Source: Paenisporosarcina sp050269735 (GTDB taxonomy: Bacteria > Bacillota > Bacilli > Bacillales_A > Planococcaceae). Taken from it: a stretch of DNA of 64,000 bases. Numbering within the stretch: the first letter of the stretch is position 1; each line of letters opens with the position of its first letter. Positions 35,355 to 44,091 of this stretch are shown here, piece by piece. Below the pieces are notes generated by a model. The model searched no databases and was not told the DNA's origin. It saw only the letters and a program-made list of their open reading frames with translations. The position numbers and the translations under genes are program-made. The DNA is taken from assembly GCF_050269735.1 (NCBI RefSeq), contig NZ_JBNNIX010000001.1, positions 310,001 through 374,000 of the forward strand, in the 5' to 3' direction.

Positions 35355-37526
35355 GTGATTCAACGGAACCGTTTAAAAATTTCAAATGAATTATATCGGT
35401 TTATAGAAGATGAAGCTTTGCCAGGCAGTGATGTAAGGAGCGATATGTTCTGGGAAGGTTTGAGTCAACTAATTTATGAATTGGCTCCAAAGAACCGTGA
35501 GTTGTTGACTGTACGAGAACAGATGCAGACAAAAATTAATGAATGGCATGGCAATCATAATTGGTTTGAAAATCGGACGAAATACGAAATGTTTTTAAAA
35601 GAAATTGGTTATTTGGAACCAAAGGGGGAGCCCTTTCAGATTGAGACTTTAAATGTAGATGATGAAATTGCTTCACTCGCTGGGCCGCAGCTTGTCGTAC
35701 CGGTCAATAATGCTCGTTATGCAATAAATGCAGCCAATGCACGTTGGGGTAGCCTATATGATGCGCTTTACGGAACGGATGTCATTGATGAACAAGATGG
35801 CACCGAAAGAGGAACCACCTATAACCCGCTGAGGGGACGGCAAGTTATTTTGTATGCCCGCAGGTTTTTGGACCTAATTATACCGCTGGAAAAGGGCTCA
35901 CACTTGCAATCGACTGGTTATCGAATTGAACAAAATCAACTGATTGTGGAAATGGGAAGTGAACAGTCAGTCTTGCAGGAACCATCTAAATTTATAGGCT
36001 TTACTGGGGATGAATCCTTGCCATCGTCCATTCTTCTTCAAAACAACGGATTGCATGTGGAGATGCAAATCGATCGCCATCACCCAATTGGGAAAGTGGA
36101 TCTAGCGGGTGTGAAAGATTTAATAGTTGAATCAGCTTTATCGACCATACTCGATTTCGAGGATTCAGTAGCAGCGGTTGATGCAGAAGACAAGGTATTG
36201 GTATATCGAAATTGGCTTGGATTAATGAAAGGAACACTGAAGGCGACGTTTAAAAAAGGTTCACGGGAAGTTAGACGAGAGTTGAACGCTGACCGAACAT
36301 ACAGGACGCCTGAAGGGGAAGAACGACTGTTACGCGGGCGTTCTCTATTAATTGTGCGAAATGTGGGTCACTTAATGACCTCCAATATGATACTGGATGA
36401 GCTAAATGAGGAAGTGCCAGAAGGAATCATCGATACGGTCATCTCCAGTTTACTCGCGAAACATGATCTGTTAAAAGCACCAGGACGTTTGAGGAACTCA
36501 GAGCAAGGTTCAGTTTATATTGTGAAACCCAAAATGCATGGCTCGGCTGAAGTGGCTTTTGCCAATGAACTATTCAATCGTGTGGAAGATTTGCTAGGGC
36601 TGGACCGTTATACGTTGAAGGTTGGCGTAATGGATGAAGAACGAAGAACTTCGATAAATCTTGAAAACTGCATTCGACAAGTAAAAAATCGAATTGTCTT
36701 TATCAACACGGGCTTTTTGGATCGTACGGGAGATGAAATTCATACTTCGATGCTGGCAGGGCCCGTCATCCGAAAAAATGATATGAAACATTCTTGTTGG
36801 CTTCAGGCATATGAGAAGTCAAATGTTGATAATGGGCTGCTTTGCGGTTTGCCAGGGGTGGCGCAAATTGGGAAAGGCATGTGGGCGATGCCGGATCGCA
36901 TGAAGGAAATGATGGAACTGAAAATCGGTCATTTGGAAGCGGGAGGAAGCACTGCCTGGGTACCTTCACCGACGGCGGCAACTTTGCATGCACTTCATTA
37001 CCATCAAATAAATTTTTCGAATGTGCAAAGAGGGCTGGAGAAGAAAATTCAAGATCGAACAGATGATATTTTAACGCTTCCATTAGCTAAAGAAGGATGG
37101 TCACCACAAATAATCCAACAGGAACTGGATAACAATGCACAGGGGCTGCTCGGTTATGTGGTCCGTTGGGTAGAGCATGGAGTGGGCTGTTCGAAAGTGC
37201 CTGACATTCATGATGTAGGGTTAATGGAAGACAGAGCGACACTGCGTATTTCAAGTCAGCATATGGCCAATTGGCTTCACCATGGAATTTGTACTAAAGA
37301 ACAAGTACTGGAGACTTTAAAACGTATGGCGAAAATTGTAGATGCACAAAACGGCGACGACCCGTTGTATCAATCCATGTCCGCTAATTTCGAAGAATCC
37401 ATTGCGTTTCAAGCTGCTTGTGAACTTGTTTTTAAAGGAAAAGATCAGCCGAGTGGCTATACGGAACCGATTTTACACCGCAGAAGATTACAGTACAAAA
37501 CACAAAACGCTGCCAAAAAGAGCTGA
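35355..37526 (+). CDS. glcB: Malate synthase G
   Basis: A 723-residue monomeric malate synthase, matching the isoform G length. It condenses glyoxylate and acetyl-CoA to malate. Motifs include DFEDSVAAVDAEDK near 268, WLGLMKGTL near 292, GVMDEERRTSINLENCI near 425, FINTGFLDRTGDEIHT near 450 and HGVGCSKVPDIHDVGLMEDR near 604. GTG 35355 follows TGGAGGCGG. Isocitrate lyase follows 245 bp downstream with a small gene between, so the two glyoxylate-shunt enzymes are clustered. Confidence 0.95.
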   Translation: MIQRNRLKISNELYRFIEDEALPGSDVRSDMFWEGLSQLIYELAPKNRELLTVREQMQTKINEWHGNHNWFENRTKYEMFLKEIGYLEPKGEPFQIETLNVDDEIASLAGPQLVVPVNNARYAINAANARWGSLYDALYGTDVIDEQDGTERGTTYNPLRGRQVILYARRFLDLIIPLEKGSHLQSTGYRIEQNQLIVEMGSEQSVLQEPSKFIGFTGDESLPSSILLQNNGLHVEMQIDRHHPIGKVDLAGVKDLIVESALSTILDFEDSVAAVDAEDKVLVYRNWLGLMKGTLKATFKKGSREVRRELNADRTYRTPEGEERLLRGRSLLIVRNVGHLMTSNMILDELNEEVPEGIIDTVISSLLAKHDLLKAPGRLRNSEQGSVYIVKPKMHGSAEVAFANELFNRVEDLLGLDRYTLKVGVMDEERRTSINLENCIRQVKNRIVFINTGFLDRTGDEIHTSMLAGPVIRKNDMKHSCWLQAYEKSNVDNGLLCGLPGVAQIGKGMWAMPDRMKEMMELKIGHLEAGGSTAWVPSPTAATLHALHYHQINFSNVQRGLEKKIQDRTDDILTLPLAKEGWSPQIIQQELDNNAQGLLGYVVRWVEHGVGCSKVPDIHDVGLMEDRATLRISSQHMANWLHHGICTKEQVLETLKRMAKIVDAQNGDDPLYQSMSANFEESIAFQAACELVFKGKDQPSGYTEPILHRRRLQYKTQNAAKKS

Positions 37527-37555
37527 CTAAGAAAAAATGAAATGGAGGGATACCC

Positions 37556-37714
37556 ATGTTTGAAAATCAACCGGAAATTAGTACAAACGAAATGACACCA
37601 ATCGTTATGTTTCAATCCAAAAAGGAAAGAAAACATTTAAATATTTGTCTTGCTTGCGGACAGGAATTTGATAGTTTCAAAGAGTCTATTCAATGCTGCG
37701 CGGATTTGGACTGA
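37556..37714 (+). CDS. Small Cys-rich (zinc-ribbon-like) peptide
   Basis: A 52-residue protein between malate synthase and isocitrate lyase. CLACGQEFDSFKESIQCC (residues 31-48) offers four Cys (CxxC and CC), suggesting a small metal site. ATG 37556 follows TGGAGGG. It is 29 bp after glcB and 57 bp before aceA, so it should share their mRNA. I know of no family name; a regulatory or accessory role for the shunt is only a guess. Confidence 0.7.
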   Translation: MFENQPEISTNEMTPIVMFQSKKERKHLNICLACGQEFDSFKESIQCCADLD

Positions 37715-37771
37715 TTTGTTCAGTTAGGCTGTTTAAAGATTTTTTTACTTAAATGATAAGGAGATTTGGAT

Positions 37772-39049
37772 ATGATAAATCGAAAACAACAAGCGGAGTT
37801 ATTAACAGAGAGTTGGAATGACAGCCGTTGGAGAGGCGTGGTTAGACCCTATAGTGCAGAAGATGTCGTGAAGTTAAGAGGCTCAATCGTCATCGAGCAT
37901 ACACTTGCAACTTTAGGCGCCAATCGTTTATGGGAGCTTGTCAACACGGAAGACTACGTCAATGCACTTGGTGCCCTTACTGGGAACCAGGCAATGCAGC
38001 AGGTGAAAGCAGGTTTGAAGGCAATTTATTTAAGTGGGTGGCAAGTAGCTGCCGATGCCAACTTGTCAGGACATATGTACCCCGATCAAAGTTTATATCC
38101 GAGCAATAGCGTACCACAAGTAGTGAAACGAATAAATCAAGCGTTACAACGTGCTGATCAAATTCAGCAAGCGGAAGGAAAGGGCGATACATATTGGTAC
38201 GCCCCCATTGTAGCGGATATGGAAGCGGGTTTTGGTGGAACGCTGAATGTATTTGAGTTGACCAAATCAATGATTGAAGCCGGGGCTGGTGGCGTACATT
38301 TGGAGGACCAATTGTCTTCTGAGAAGAAATGTGGTCACTTGGGTGGGAAAGTATTACTTCCGACACAAACAGCCGTCCGCAACCTCATTGCTGCACGTTT
38401 GGCGGCTGACGTGATGGGTGTGCCAACGGTCATTATTGCAAGAACGGATGCCAATGCAGCCAATTTAATTACGAGTGACATAGATCCGTATGATCACCAA
38501 TTCATTACAGGGGAGCGGACTCCAGAAGGTTTCTACCGAACGAATGATGGAATCAATCAGGCGATTGCACGTGGGCTTGCCTATGCGCCTTATGCCGATT
38601 TAATTTGGTGCGAAACTTCCGAGCCGAACTTGGAAGAAGCAAGAATTTTTGCGGAAGCAATACACGAGAAATTTCCCGAGAAACTATTGGCTTACAACTG
38701 TTCGCCTTCATTTAACTGGAAAAAGAAGTTGGATGAAGAAACAATTGCAAGCTTCCAGCAAGAGTTAGGAAAGATGGGATACAAATTCCAATTTGTCACA
38801 CTTGCAGGCTTCCATGTGCTTAACTATGGCATGTTCGAACTTGCGAAAGGGTATAAGGAGCGGGGGATGGCGGCGTATTCCCAATTGCAGGAAGCCGAGT
38901 TTGCTGCAGAAGAAAGCGGCTATACCGCAACCCGTCATCAACGTGAGGTAGGAACAGGTTACTTTGACGAAGTATCACTTGTCATTTCAGGTGGTAAATC
39001 ATCTACGACTGCTTTAAGCGGTTCCACTGAAGCGGAACAATTCGAATAA
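37772..39049 (+). CDS. aceA: Isocitrate lyase
   Basis: A 425-residue enzyme splitting isocitrate into glyoxylate and succinate. The catalytic motif KKCGH is at residues 185-189 with Cys187. WQVAADANLSGHMYPDQSLYP near 89 and PIVADMEAGFGG near 145 bind substrate and Mg2+, and NCSPSFNW near 310 closes the site. ATG 37772 lies eight bases after AAGGAG. A terminator follows at 39060. With glcB this allows growth on acetate or fatty acids. Confidence 0.96.
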   Translation: MINRKQQAELLTESWNDSRWRGVVRPYSAEDVVKLRGSIVIEHTLATLGANRLWELVNTEDYVNALGALTGNQAMQQVKAGLKAIYLSGWQVAADANLSGHMYPDQSLYPSNSVPQVVKRINQALQRADQIQQAEGKGDTYWYAPIVADMEAGFGGTLNVFELTKSMIEAGAGGVHLEDQLSSEKKCGHLGGKVLLPTQTAVRNLIAARLAADVMGVPTVIIARTDANAANLITSDIDPYDHQFITGERTPEGFYRTNDGINQAIARGLAYAPYADLIWCETSEPNLEEARIFAEAIHEKFPEKLLAYNCSPSFNWKKKLDEETIASFQQELGKMGYKFQFVTLAGFHVLNYGMFELAKGYKERGMAAYSQLQEAEFAAEESGYTATRHQREVGTGYFDEVSLVISGGKSSTTALSGSTEAEQFE

Positions 39050-39059
39050 GTGCACGAAA

Positions 39060-39090
39060 AAACCAGTAGAGCGTATGCCTACTGGTTTTA
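39060..39090 (+). terminator. Terminator of glcB-aceA operon
   Basis: AAACCAGTAG pairs with CTACTGGTTT, followed by TA. Confidence 0.82.
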
Positions 39091-39100
39091 CATATGAGTT

Positions 39101-39226
39101 TTTGTCCATTCAGTTTCGGTTTTCGTCTATTCAGAACGGTTTTCTGTCCAGTCAGCATCGATTTTTGACCACTCAATCCACGTTTTCGTCCAGTCGCAAG
39201 CAATTACCGTCCATTCAGCATTTACA
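39101..39226 (-). repeat. 21-bp degenerate tandem repeat, six units (GAATGGACGAAAA type)
   Basis: On the plus strand units TTTGTCCATTCAG, TTCGTCTATTCAG, TCTGTCCAGTCAG, TTTGACCACTCAA, TTCGTCCAGTCGC and ACCGTCCATTCAG start at 39101, 39122, 39143, 39164, 39185 and 39206. The reverse complement GAATGGACGAAAA equals the core of the array at 9240. It lies between convergent aceA and the ABC transporter. Confidence 0.88.
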
Positions 39227-39235
39227 AACTCTCAA

Positions 39236-39958
39236 TTATAAAATTTTATCCAGAAACTCTTTTGCTCTAGCAGTTTTTGGCTGAGTGAAAAATTCAGTGG
39301 GTTGGCCTTCTTCAAGTAACACACCATTATCAAGGAACAGGATTCGATCCGCGACTTCGCGTGCAAAGCCCATTTCATGTGTGACCACGACCATCGTCAT
39401 CCCGGACTTAGCAAGATTTTTCATGACATCCAATACTTCTTTCACCATTTCGGGATCAAGAGCTGATGTAGGTTCATCGAACAGCATAAGTTCAGGTTCC
39501 ATGGCAAGCGCACGGGCGATTGCGACACGTTGTTTCTGACCACCTGAAAGGCTGCCTGGATAAGCTTTTTCTTTCTCAGACAAGCCTACTTTTTTAAGTA
39601 ATAGTCGCGCCTTTTCTTCAGCAACTGGCTTTTTGATGCCTTTTGCCTTCATTGGTGCATACGTTAAATTCTCAAGTACGGTAAGGTGAGGAAACAAGTG
39701 AAAGTGTTGAAAAACCATGCCTATTTGTTGTCGTATCTTATGAATCGGCGTTTTCGAATCCGTTAAGTCTTGATTTTCAATCAGAATCTTACCTGATGTT
39801 GGGGTTTCCAACATGTTCATGCAACGTAGGAACGTTGATTTTCCAGAGCCTGAAGGTCCGATGATGGAAACTACTTCACCTTTAGCAATCTCAGTGGAAA
39901 TATCATGAAGTACTTCGTTGTTACCGAATTTTTTAGATAGATTCTCAACTTTAATCAC
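39236..39958 (-). CDS. Polar amino acid ABC transporter, ATP-binding protein
   Basis: A 240-residue GlnQ-type ATPase. Walker A GPSGSGKST at 34-42, Q-loop MVFQHFHLFPHLTVLEN near 82, signature LSGGQKQRVAIARALA near 134, Walker B LMLFDEPTSALDPE near 155 and H-loop VVTHEMGFA near 188 are intact. It overlaps the permease gene by eight bases. Operon order is binding protein, permease, ATPase, resembling arginine/glutamine/cystine importers. Confidence 0.93.
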   Translation of the reverse strand: MIKVENLSKKFGNNEVLHDISTEIAKGEVVSIIGPSGSGKSTFLRCMNMLETPTSGKILIENQDLTDSKTPIHKIRQQIGMVFQHFHLFPHLTVLENLTYAPMKAKGIKKPVAEEKARLLLKKVGLSEKEKAYPGSLSGGQKQRVAIARALAMEPELMLFDEPTSALDPEMVKEVLDVMKNLAKSGMTMVVVTHEMGFAREVADRILFLDNGVLLEEGQPTEFFTQPKTARAKEFLDKIL

Positions 39959-40610
39959 TGACCTTCAACCTCCTTTCAATCATTCGTCCGATTGTCGATA
40001 GACCAACGACCATAATCCAATAGATAAAACCGACGAACAGCAGCGGTTCGAAATTACGATAAATATCCGCACCGACGACTTGTGCACGACGCATTAAATC
40101 CAAGACGGAAATCGTTGAAACAAGAGCGGACTCTTTTGTTAGTGTGATTACTTCATTCATTAGTGCCGGTAAGATGTTTTTCATGGCCTGAGGTAAAATG
40201 ATGTCTTTCATCATTTGGCGATAAGGAACACCAAGTGCCATAGCCGCTTCTGTTTGTCCTCGATCCACTGCTTGAATACCAGCACGGATGATTTCAGAAA
40301 TGTATGCAGCTGAATTTAATCCAAATGCCAAAACGGCTGATAAAAATGGAGAAATATCATAGCCAGTCAGTTGGGGGATGGCAAAATAAAAGGTCATCAA
40401 CTGCAAAATCAAAGGCGTTCCTCTGAAAATCGAGGTATACGCAGTAGCAAACCAATTCAATGGTTTAATGTGACTAATCTTGAACAATGCCAATAGCGTT
40501 CCGAGAATAAATCCAACGATCAACGCGACGGCGACAAATTTTAACGTTACCCAAATTCCTTCTAACATAAAAGGAATATAAGGCGTGATTTGCCCAAAGT
40601 CCAAATTCAT
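39951..40610 (-). CDS. Polar amino acid ABC transporter, permease
   Basis: A 219-residue HisM/GlnP-type permease with about five membrane helices. TSIFRGTPLILQLMTFYFAIP near 59 and the EAA loop EAAMALGVPYRQMMKDIILPQA near 121-142 are family hallmarks. It couples to the overlapping ATPase. Confidence 0.93.
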   Translation of the reverse strand: MNLDFGQITPYIPFMLEGIWVTLKFVAVALIVGFILGTLLALFKISHIKPLNWFATAYTSIFRGTPLILQLMTFYFAIPQLTGYDISPFLSAVLAFGLNSAAYISEIIRAGIQAVDRGQTEAAMALGVPYRQMMKDIILPQAMKNILPALMNEVITLTKESALVSTISVLDLMRRAQVVGADIYRNFEPLLFVGFIYWIMVVGLSTIGRMIERRLKVSD

Positions 40611-40665
40611 GCCTTACACCTCATTTCTATTTTGCTTTTGTATAAATCTTTGTGACTTTAAGTAC

Positions 40666-41451
40666 TTATTCTTCAGATAACCACTTATCTTTTAATTCCT
40701 GAAGTTTGCCGTTCTCTTCCGCTTCTTTCAGAACTTCATTTACTTTTTCAGTCAGTTCGCTTCCTTTAGGGAAAGCCACAGCCATTCCAGGTGAGCTAGA
40801 AGTAGTGTCTTCGAAGCCAGCCAAATCTTGTTCGGCAATGAAGCCTTCAGCTACCGCTTTATCCATATAAGCAACATCAATTCGGTTGGACAACAATTCT
40901 TGAATTAACACGTTAGCACTATCCACTGCTTTAATTTCAAAGTCGACCGTTTCTTCTTTGAGTTTATTAGCGCCGTCTTCTTGAATCGTCCCAAGTTGCA
41001 CTCCAAGTTTTTTGCCTTCCAAATCTTCTAGTGTTTTAATGTCTGAATCCTTTAATGTAATGAACATTTCGCCAGATTGGTTATATTCAGTAGAGAAATC
41101 AACATTTTTTTTACGGTCTTCCGTTGCAGACATACCGGATAGTACCATATCGATTCGTTCACTTTGTAAAGCACCAATTAAACCATCAAACTTCATGTCA
41201 TTAATTTTTAGTTCGTATCCTAGTTCGTCGGCAATGTAATTAGCCAAATCAATATCGAATCCTTCAAAATCACCAGCTGTATTTCGTGATTCAAATGGTG
41301 GGAAGTCAGCTGATGTCGCCATCTCCAATACTTTTTGATCACCAGAACCTGCTGTTTCATTTCCTTCTTGTTTAGAAGCATCGCCTCCACACGCGCTCAA
41401 AAGCATTGCCCCAAGTGTTAGTGTTCCAATTAAACTCCATTTTTTCATCAT
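40666..41451 (-). CDS. Polar amino acid ABC transporter, substrate-binding lipoprotein
   Basis: A 261-residue SBP_bac_3 protein. Lipoprotein signal ends at Cys21 (AMLLSAC). The domain carries FPPFESRNTAGDFEGFDIDL near 51-70, SGMSATEDRKKNVDFS near 105 and KLGVQLGTIQED near 147. It most resembles arginine or cystine binders such as ArtP by memory; the ligand is not certain. ATG 41451 follows GGGAG. The permease lies 56 bp downstream. Confidence 0.92.
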   Translation of the reverse strand: MMKKWSLIGTLTLGAMLLSACGGDASKQEGNETAGSGDQKVLEMATSADFPPFESRNTAGDFEGFDIDLANYIADELGYELKINDMKFDGLIGALQSERIDMVLSGMSATEDRKKNVDFSTEYNQSGEMFITLKDSDIKTLEDLEGKKLGVQLGTIQEDGANKLKEETVDFEIKAVDSANVLIQELLSNRIDVAYMDKAVAEGFIAEQDLAGFEDTTSSSPGMAVAFPKGSELTEKVNEVLKEAEENGKLQELKDKWLSEE

Positions 41452-41822
41452 GTATAATCACTCCCGTTAATATATGGTTTTGTGTTAAATGGAGTTTATC
41501 ATGAGAATTATAAGTTGGGAAGCATTTTTATTCAAAAAATAAAAGTTTTATTTTTCAGAAAATAATAGGTAAAAAGTTGTAGTGAAGGCATTAAAAGAAG
41601 ATGAAAATACTAATGTATTATAGTTTTATGTTTTTTGTGTATAAATAAATGCATATTTATACGGAGAATTGTAGGTGGAAGTAAGTGATTTTCACAAAAA
41701 GAAGAGCAGGTGAAATAAAATGCTACTTCAATTTATCAAGTTACTTTTCAATATTTACGGTTGAGCATACATATAGTAGAAAGCAAGTTGTTATTACATA
41801 GAAAAGTTTTATCCGGAAGAAG
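41452..41822. other. AT-rich gap, no gene seen
   Basis: Between divergent transporter and yqhV genes. It contains a TATAAATAAATGCATATTTAT inverted-type stretch near 41640 that could hold a promoter or operator for the amino acid transporter, but it is too AT-rich to call. No open frame with a ribosome site was found. Confidence 0.4.
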
Positions 41823-42104
41823 GTGATCAAGATCAATCACATTGAGAAGGCACTTCTATTCATGATAGTATTACGACTTATTGGGGGAAGTGTAGAAGTT
41901 ACAGCGGCTTTATTAATGCTCAAATTCAACGACTTGGAAAAAGCGTTTTATATTAATACTCTACTCGCTTTAGTAGGTCCCACTATTTTAATCCTTACCA
42001 CAGGAATTGGATTGGTAGGCTTGGCTGATAAAATACCGTTAACCAAAATGATTTGTCTATTTAGTGGGATCGTGCTGATTCTTTTTAGTTTGAAATCGAA
42101 CTAA
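41823..42104 (+). CDS. yqhV: YqhV-like membrane protein (DUF2619)
   Basis: A 93-residue protein with three membrane helices. MIVLRLIGGSVEVTAALLML then KFNDLEKAFYINTLLALVGP is the DUF2619/YqhV pattern found in spore formers. Function unknown. The start is unclear: GTG 41823 overlaps the AGAAGGTGATC ribosome-binding sequence, whose spacing would better fit a non-standard ATC at 41832. Outside the spoIIIA region where B. subtilis yqhV lies. Confidence 0.82.
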   Translation: MIKINHIEKALLFMIVLRLIGGSVEVTAALLMLKFNDLEKAFYINTLLALVGPTILILTTGIGLVGLADKIPLTKMICLFSGIVLILFSLKSN

Positions 42105-42139
42105 AAGGATCAGCTTGGGAGATTTAAGAAATCAGGCTC

Positions 42140-42215
42140 CAGGTAGACAGAATGGTCTTCCAGGTAGACAGATTTGCTTTCCAGGTAGACAGAATGAATT
42201 TCCAGGTTGCACAAA
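42140..42215 (+). repeat. 21-bp degenerate tandem repeat (CAGGTAGACAGA type)
   Basis: Units CAGGTAGACAGAATG, CAGGTAGACAGATTT, CAGGTAGACAGAATG and CAGGTTGCACAAAAT start at 42140, 42161, 42182 and 42203. This is the best conserved of the arrays (first 12 bases identical in three units). It lies between convergent yqhV and BsuPI genes. Confidence 0.87.
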
Positions 42216-42230
42216 ATGATATGAGACTAT

Positions 42231-42274
42231 CATTAACAAGGACCGATCAGATTACTGATCGGTCCTTGTTAATG
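42231..42274. terminator. Perfect 20-bp hairpin between convergent genes
   Basis: CATTAACAAGGACCGATCAG is followed by ATTA and its exact reverse complement, a 20-bp uninterrupted stem with four-base loop. It lacks a strong T-run but sits between convergent yqhV and the BsuPI gene, so bidirectional termination or RNA protection is likely. Confidence 0.75.
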
Positions 42275-42292
42275 AACTATTGAAGAATTGCT

Positions 42293-43021
42293 TTATTCTT
42301 TCTCCGCATTTTGAATGACTTTTTGTCCATCCATAATCACATAGAAGACTTTAATTTTTGCGCCATCTTCCAACTCATCAAAGAATGGTTTGGCTGTTTC
42401 AGATAATCTCATTGCTTCAGGTTCGTTCTTATCATTTTTCACTTCAATTGAGTTCAAATCCTGGCGTCCCACGTAAGTAACCGAAGATTCTTCCACCTTC
42501 AATTTTCCGTCATCAGATGCAGCATCCTCGCTACCGTCCCATGTTACTTCAGTAGATGCTTTCCAATCTTCTGCTTCATTGGCAGTTGACCAAACCTCGA
42601 GCTTGTATTTCCCTGCAGGCAATTTAGCGAGACCTTCCGTTGCATCAAACCTCATTTCAAGGACTTCACCAGGCTTCAAGATTTTTTCCTGCAACATTTG
42701 TGTGTACATTTTGTTTTCGGAGTCCTTATAAACAACTGTATTTGAGCTGTCTACTAATTGATAATCAAAGAATTGCGAACTATTCATCGACAATTTTACG
42801 TCTGTCTCTTTGTCATTTCTCAATTGAAATACAAATTGGTGTGCTCCGTCTGTACTTTCTTCTGTCAGACTCGGTACAACTGAGCCTTCGACAATCCCAC
42901 TGTTTTCATTTCCTGAGCCTGTGTTTACTTCTCCCGGTTCACTTGTATCTGCAGTTGTTCCACAGCCTGCCAGAACGATGACCATAACTGCTGTAGAGAA
43001 AAATTTCAGCACATTTTTCAT
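42293..43021 (-). CDS. BsuPI-domain lipoprotein (proteinase inhibitor-like)
   Basis: A 242-residue lipoprotein. The signal ends at Cys20 (VIVLAGC), then a Ser/Gly/Asn-rich linker. Residues about 60-145 match the BsuPI intracellular proteinase inhibitor fold: QFVFQLRNDKETDVKLSMNS then FFDYQLVDSSNTVVYKDSEN and LKPGEVLEMRFDATEGLAKL. ATG 43021 is preceded by AAAGGTGG. In B. subtilis a cytosolic BsuPI inhibits intracellular subtilisin; this one is exported, so its partner is probably an extracellular protease or it has a structural role. Confidence 0.85.
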   Translation of the reverse strand: MKNVLKFFSTAVMVIVLAGCGTTADTSEPGEVNTGSGNENSGIVEGSVVPSLTEESTDGAHQFVFQLRNDKETDVKLSMNSSQFFDYQLVDSSNTVVYKDSENKMYTQMLQEKILKPGEVLEMRFDATEGLAKLPAGKYKLEVWSTANEAEDWKASTEVTWDGSEDAASDDGKLKVEESSVTYVGRQDLNSIEVKNDKNEPEAMRLSETAKPFFDELEDGAKIKVFYVIMDGQKVIQNAEKE

Positions 43022-43188
43022 CTTTTTTACCACCTTTCGTTAATACCGATTAGAACGTTATGAAGTGAAAAGAGTTACAAGAAAAGAGGGAATTTTTAGT
43101 AAAAAGGATTTTCGACCTATATCCTCGTCTTGATTATCAGCTAAATGAAACGGTGTAATGATATGATAAAAATAAAAAGAGGTGTCCG

Positions 43189-44037
43189 ATGAGCTATGGT
43201 GAAATCCAAAACATAGTGGACTGTATGGCAACAAATGAACAGATGAAAGGCATTCAGTTCATACAAACTGAACACCGTCTGAAGCTTGCTGAGGTTTGGG
43301 GGATTACAGATGGGAAGCGTATTCTGGAGATAGGCTGTGGACAAGGGGATACAACTGCAGTTCTTGCTTATATGGTAGGAGATACAGGTTTTGTACATGG
43401 AATCGATATTGCACCTGCCAGCTATGGTAGTCCAATCACTGTTGGAGACTCCGCTGACTATTTAATGAAATCGGAGTTGGGAAGACAAATCCATATGGAA
43501 TTCGAAGTAGATGTGATAGCACCAGATATCGATTTTCCTGAGAATACTTTTGATTATGTCGTATTGTCACATTGTTCCTGGTACTTAAAATCTACAGATG
43601 AACTGTACGAATTGTTGAAGAAATCTAGAAAATGGGCTAAACAACTTTGTTTTGCAGAATGGGATCCGCGGCTTCAAACCATGGAACAGTATCCTCATTT
43701 TCTAGCAGTACATATTCAAGCCCAATACGAATGCTTCAAGAAATCCAGTTGGTCAAATGTACGGACATTGTTCACACCGAATGATTTAATATCTATTGCT
43801 AGGAAAGCAGGTTGGACAATCACCAATGAACAATCTGTTTACTCGTCAGAGCTCCAGGATGGGAAATGGGAAGTTGAAATGACATTAAGTAATTATCAAA
43901 ATGAACTTGAAGAAATTAAACAAATGCCTGACAAACTAAAAACGTTAATAATATCCGAAGTAAACTTATTGGAAGAAGCCGTAAAGAAAACTCCCACCAT
44001 CTCTTCGTTGTCTACTTACGTGTTTACAGCGAACTAG
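43189..44037 (+). CDS. Class I SAM-dependent methyltransferase
   Basis: A 282-residue protein. Motif I ILEIGCGQGDTTAVLA is at about 44-59, the acidic end of strand 2 is GIDIAP near 75, and motif IV FDYVVLSHCSWYL near 122. The rest (LFTPNDLISIARKAGWTI) follows the small-molecule methyltransferase layout. The ribosome site AGAGGTG precedes ATG 43189. Methyl acceptor unknown; relatives are annotated only as methyltransferase. Confidence 0.85.
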   Translation: MSYGEIQNIVDCMATNEQMKGIQFIQTEHRLKLAEVWGITDGKRILEIGCGQGDTTAVLAYMVGDTGFVHGIDIAPASYGSPITVGDSADYLMKSELGRQIHMEFEVDVIAPDIDFPENTFDYVVLSHCSWYLKSTDELYELLKKSRKWAKQLCFAEWDPRLQTMEQYPHFLAVHIQAQYECFKKSSWSNVRTLFTPNDLISIARKAGWTITNEQSVYSSELQDGKWEVEMTLSNYQNELEEIKQMPDKLKTLIISEVNLLEEAVKKTPTISSLSTYVFTAN

Positions 44038-44046
44038 CAGTATAGA

Positions 44047-44081
44047 TAAAGGACCTTTCCGCCATAGGGAAGGTCCTTTAT
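44047..44081. terminator. Terminator between methyltransferase and MFS genes
   Basis: TAAAGGACCTT pairs with AAGGTCCTTTA between two convergent genes. Confidence 0.8.
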
Positions 44082-44091
44082 GAGTTTCAAT

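Noticed and set aside
39003..39203. Minus-strand open frame with GQK repeats
   Set aside because: Translation of the GAATGGACGAAAA array; no ribosome site.
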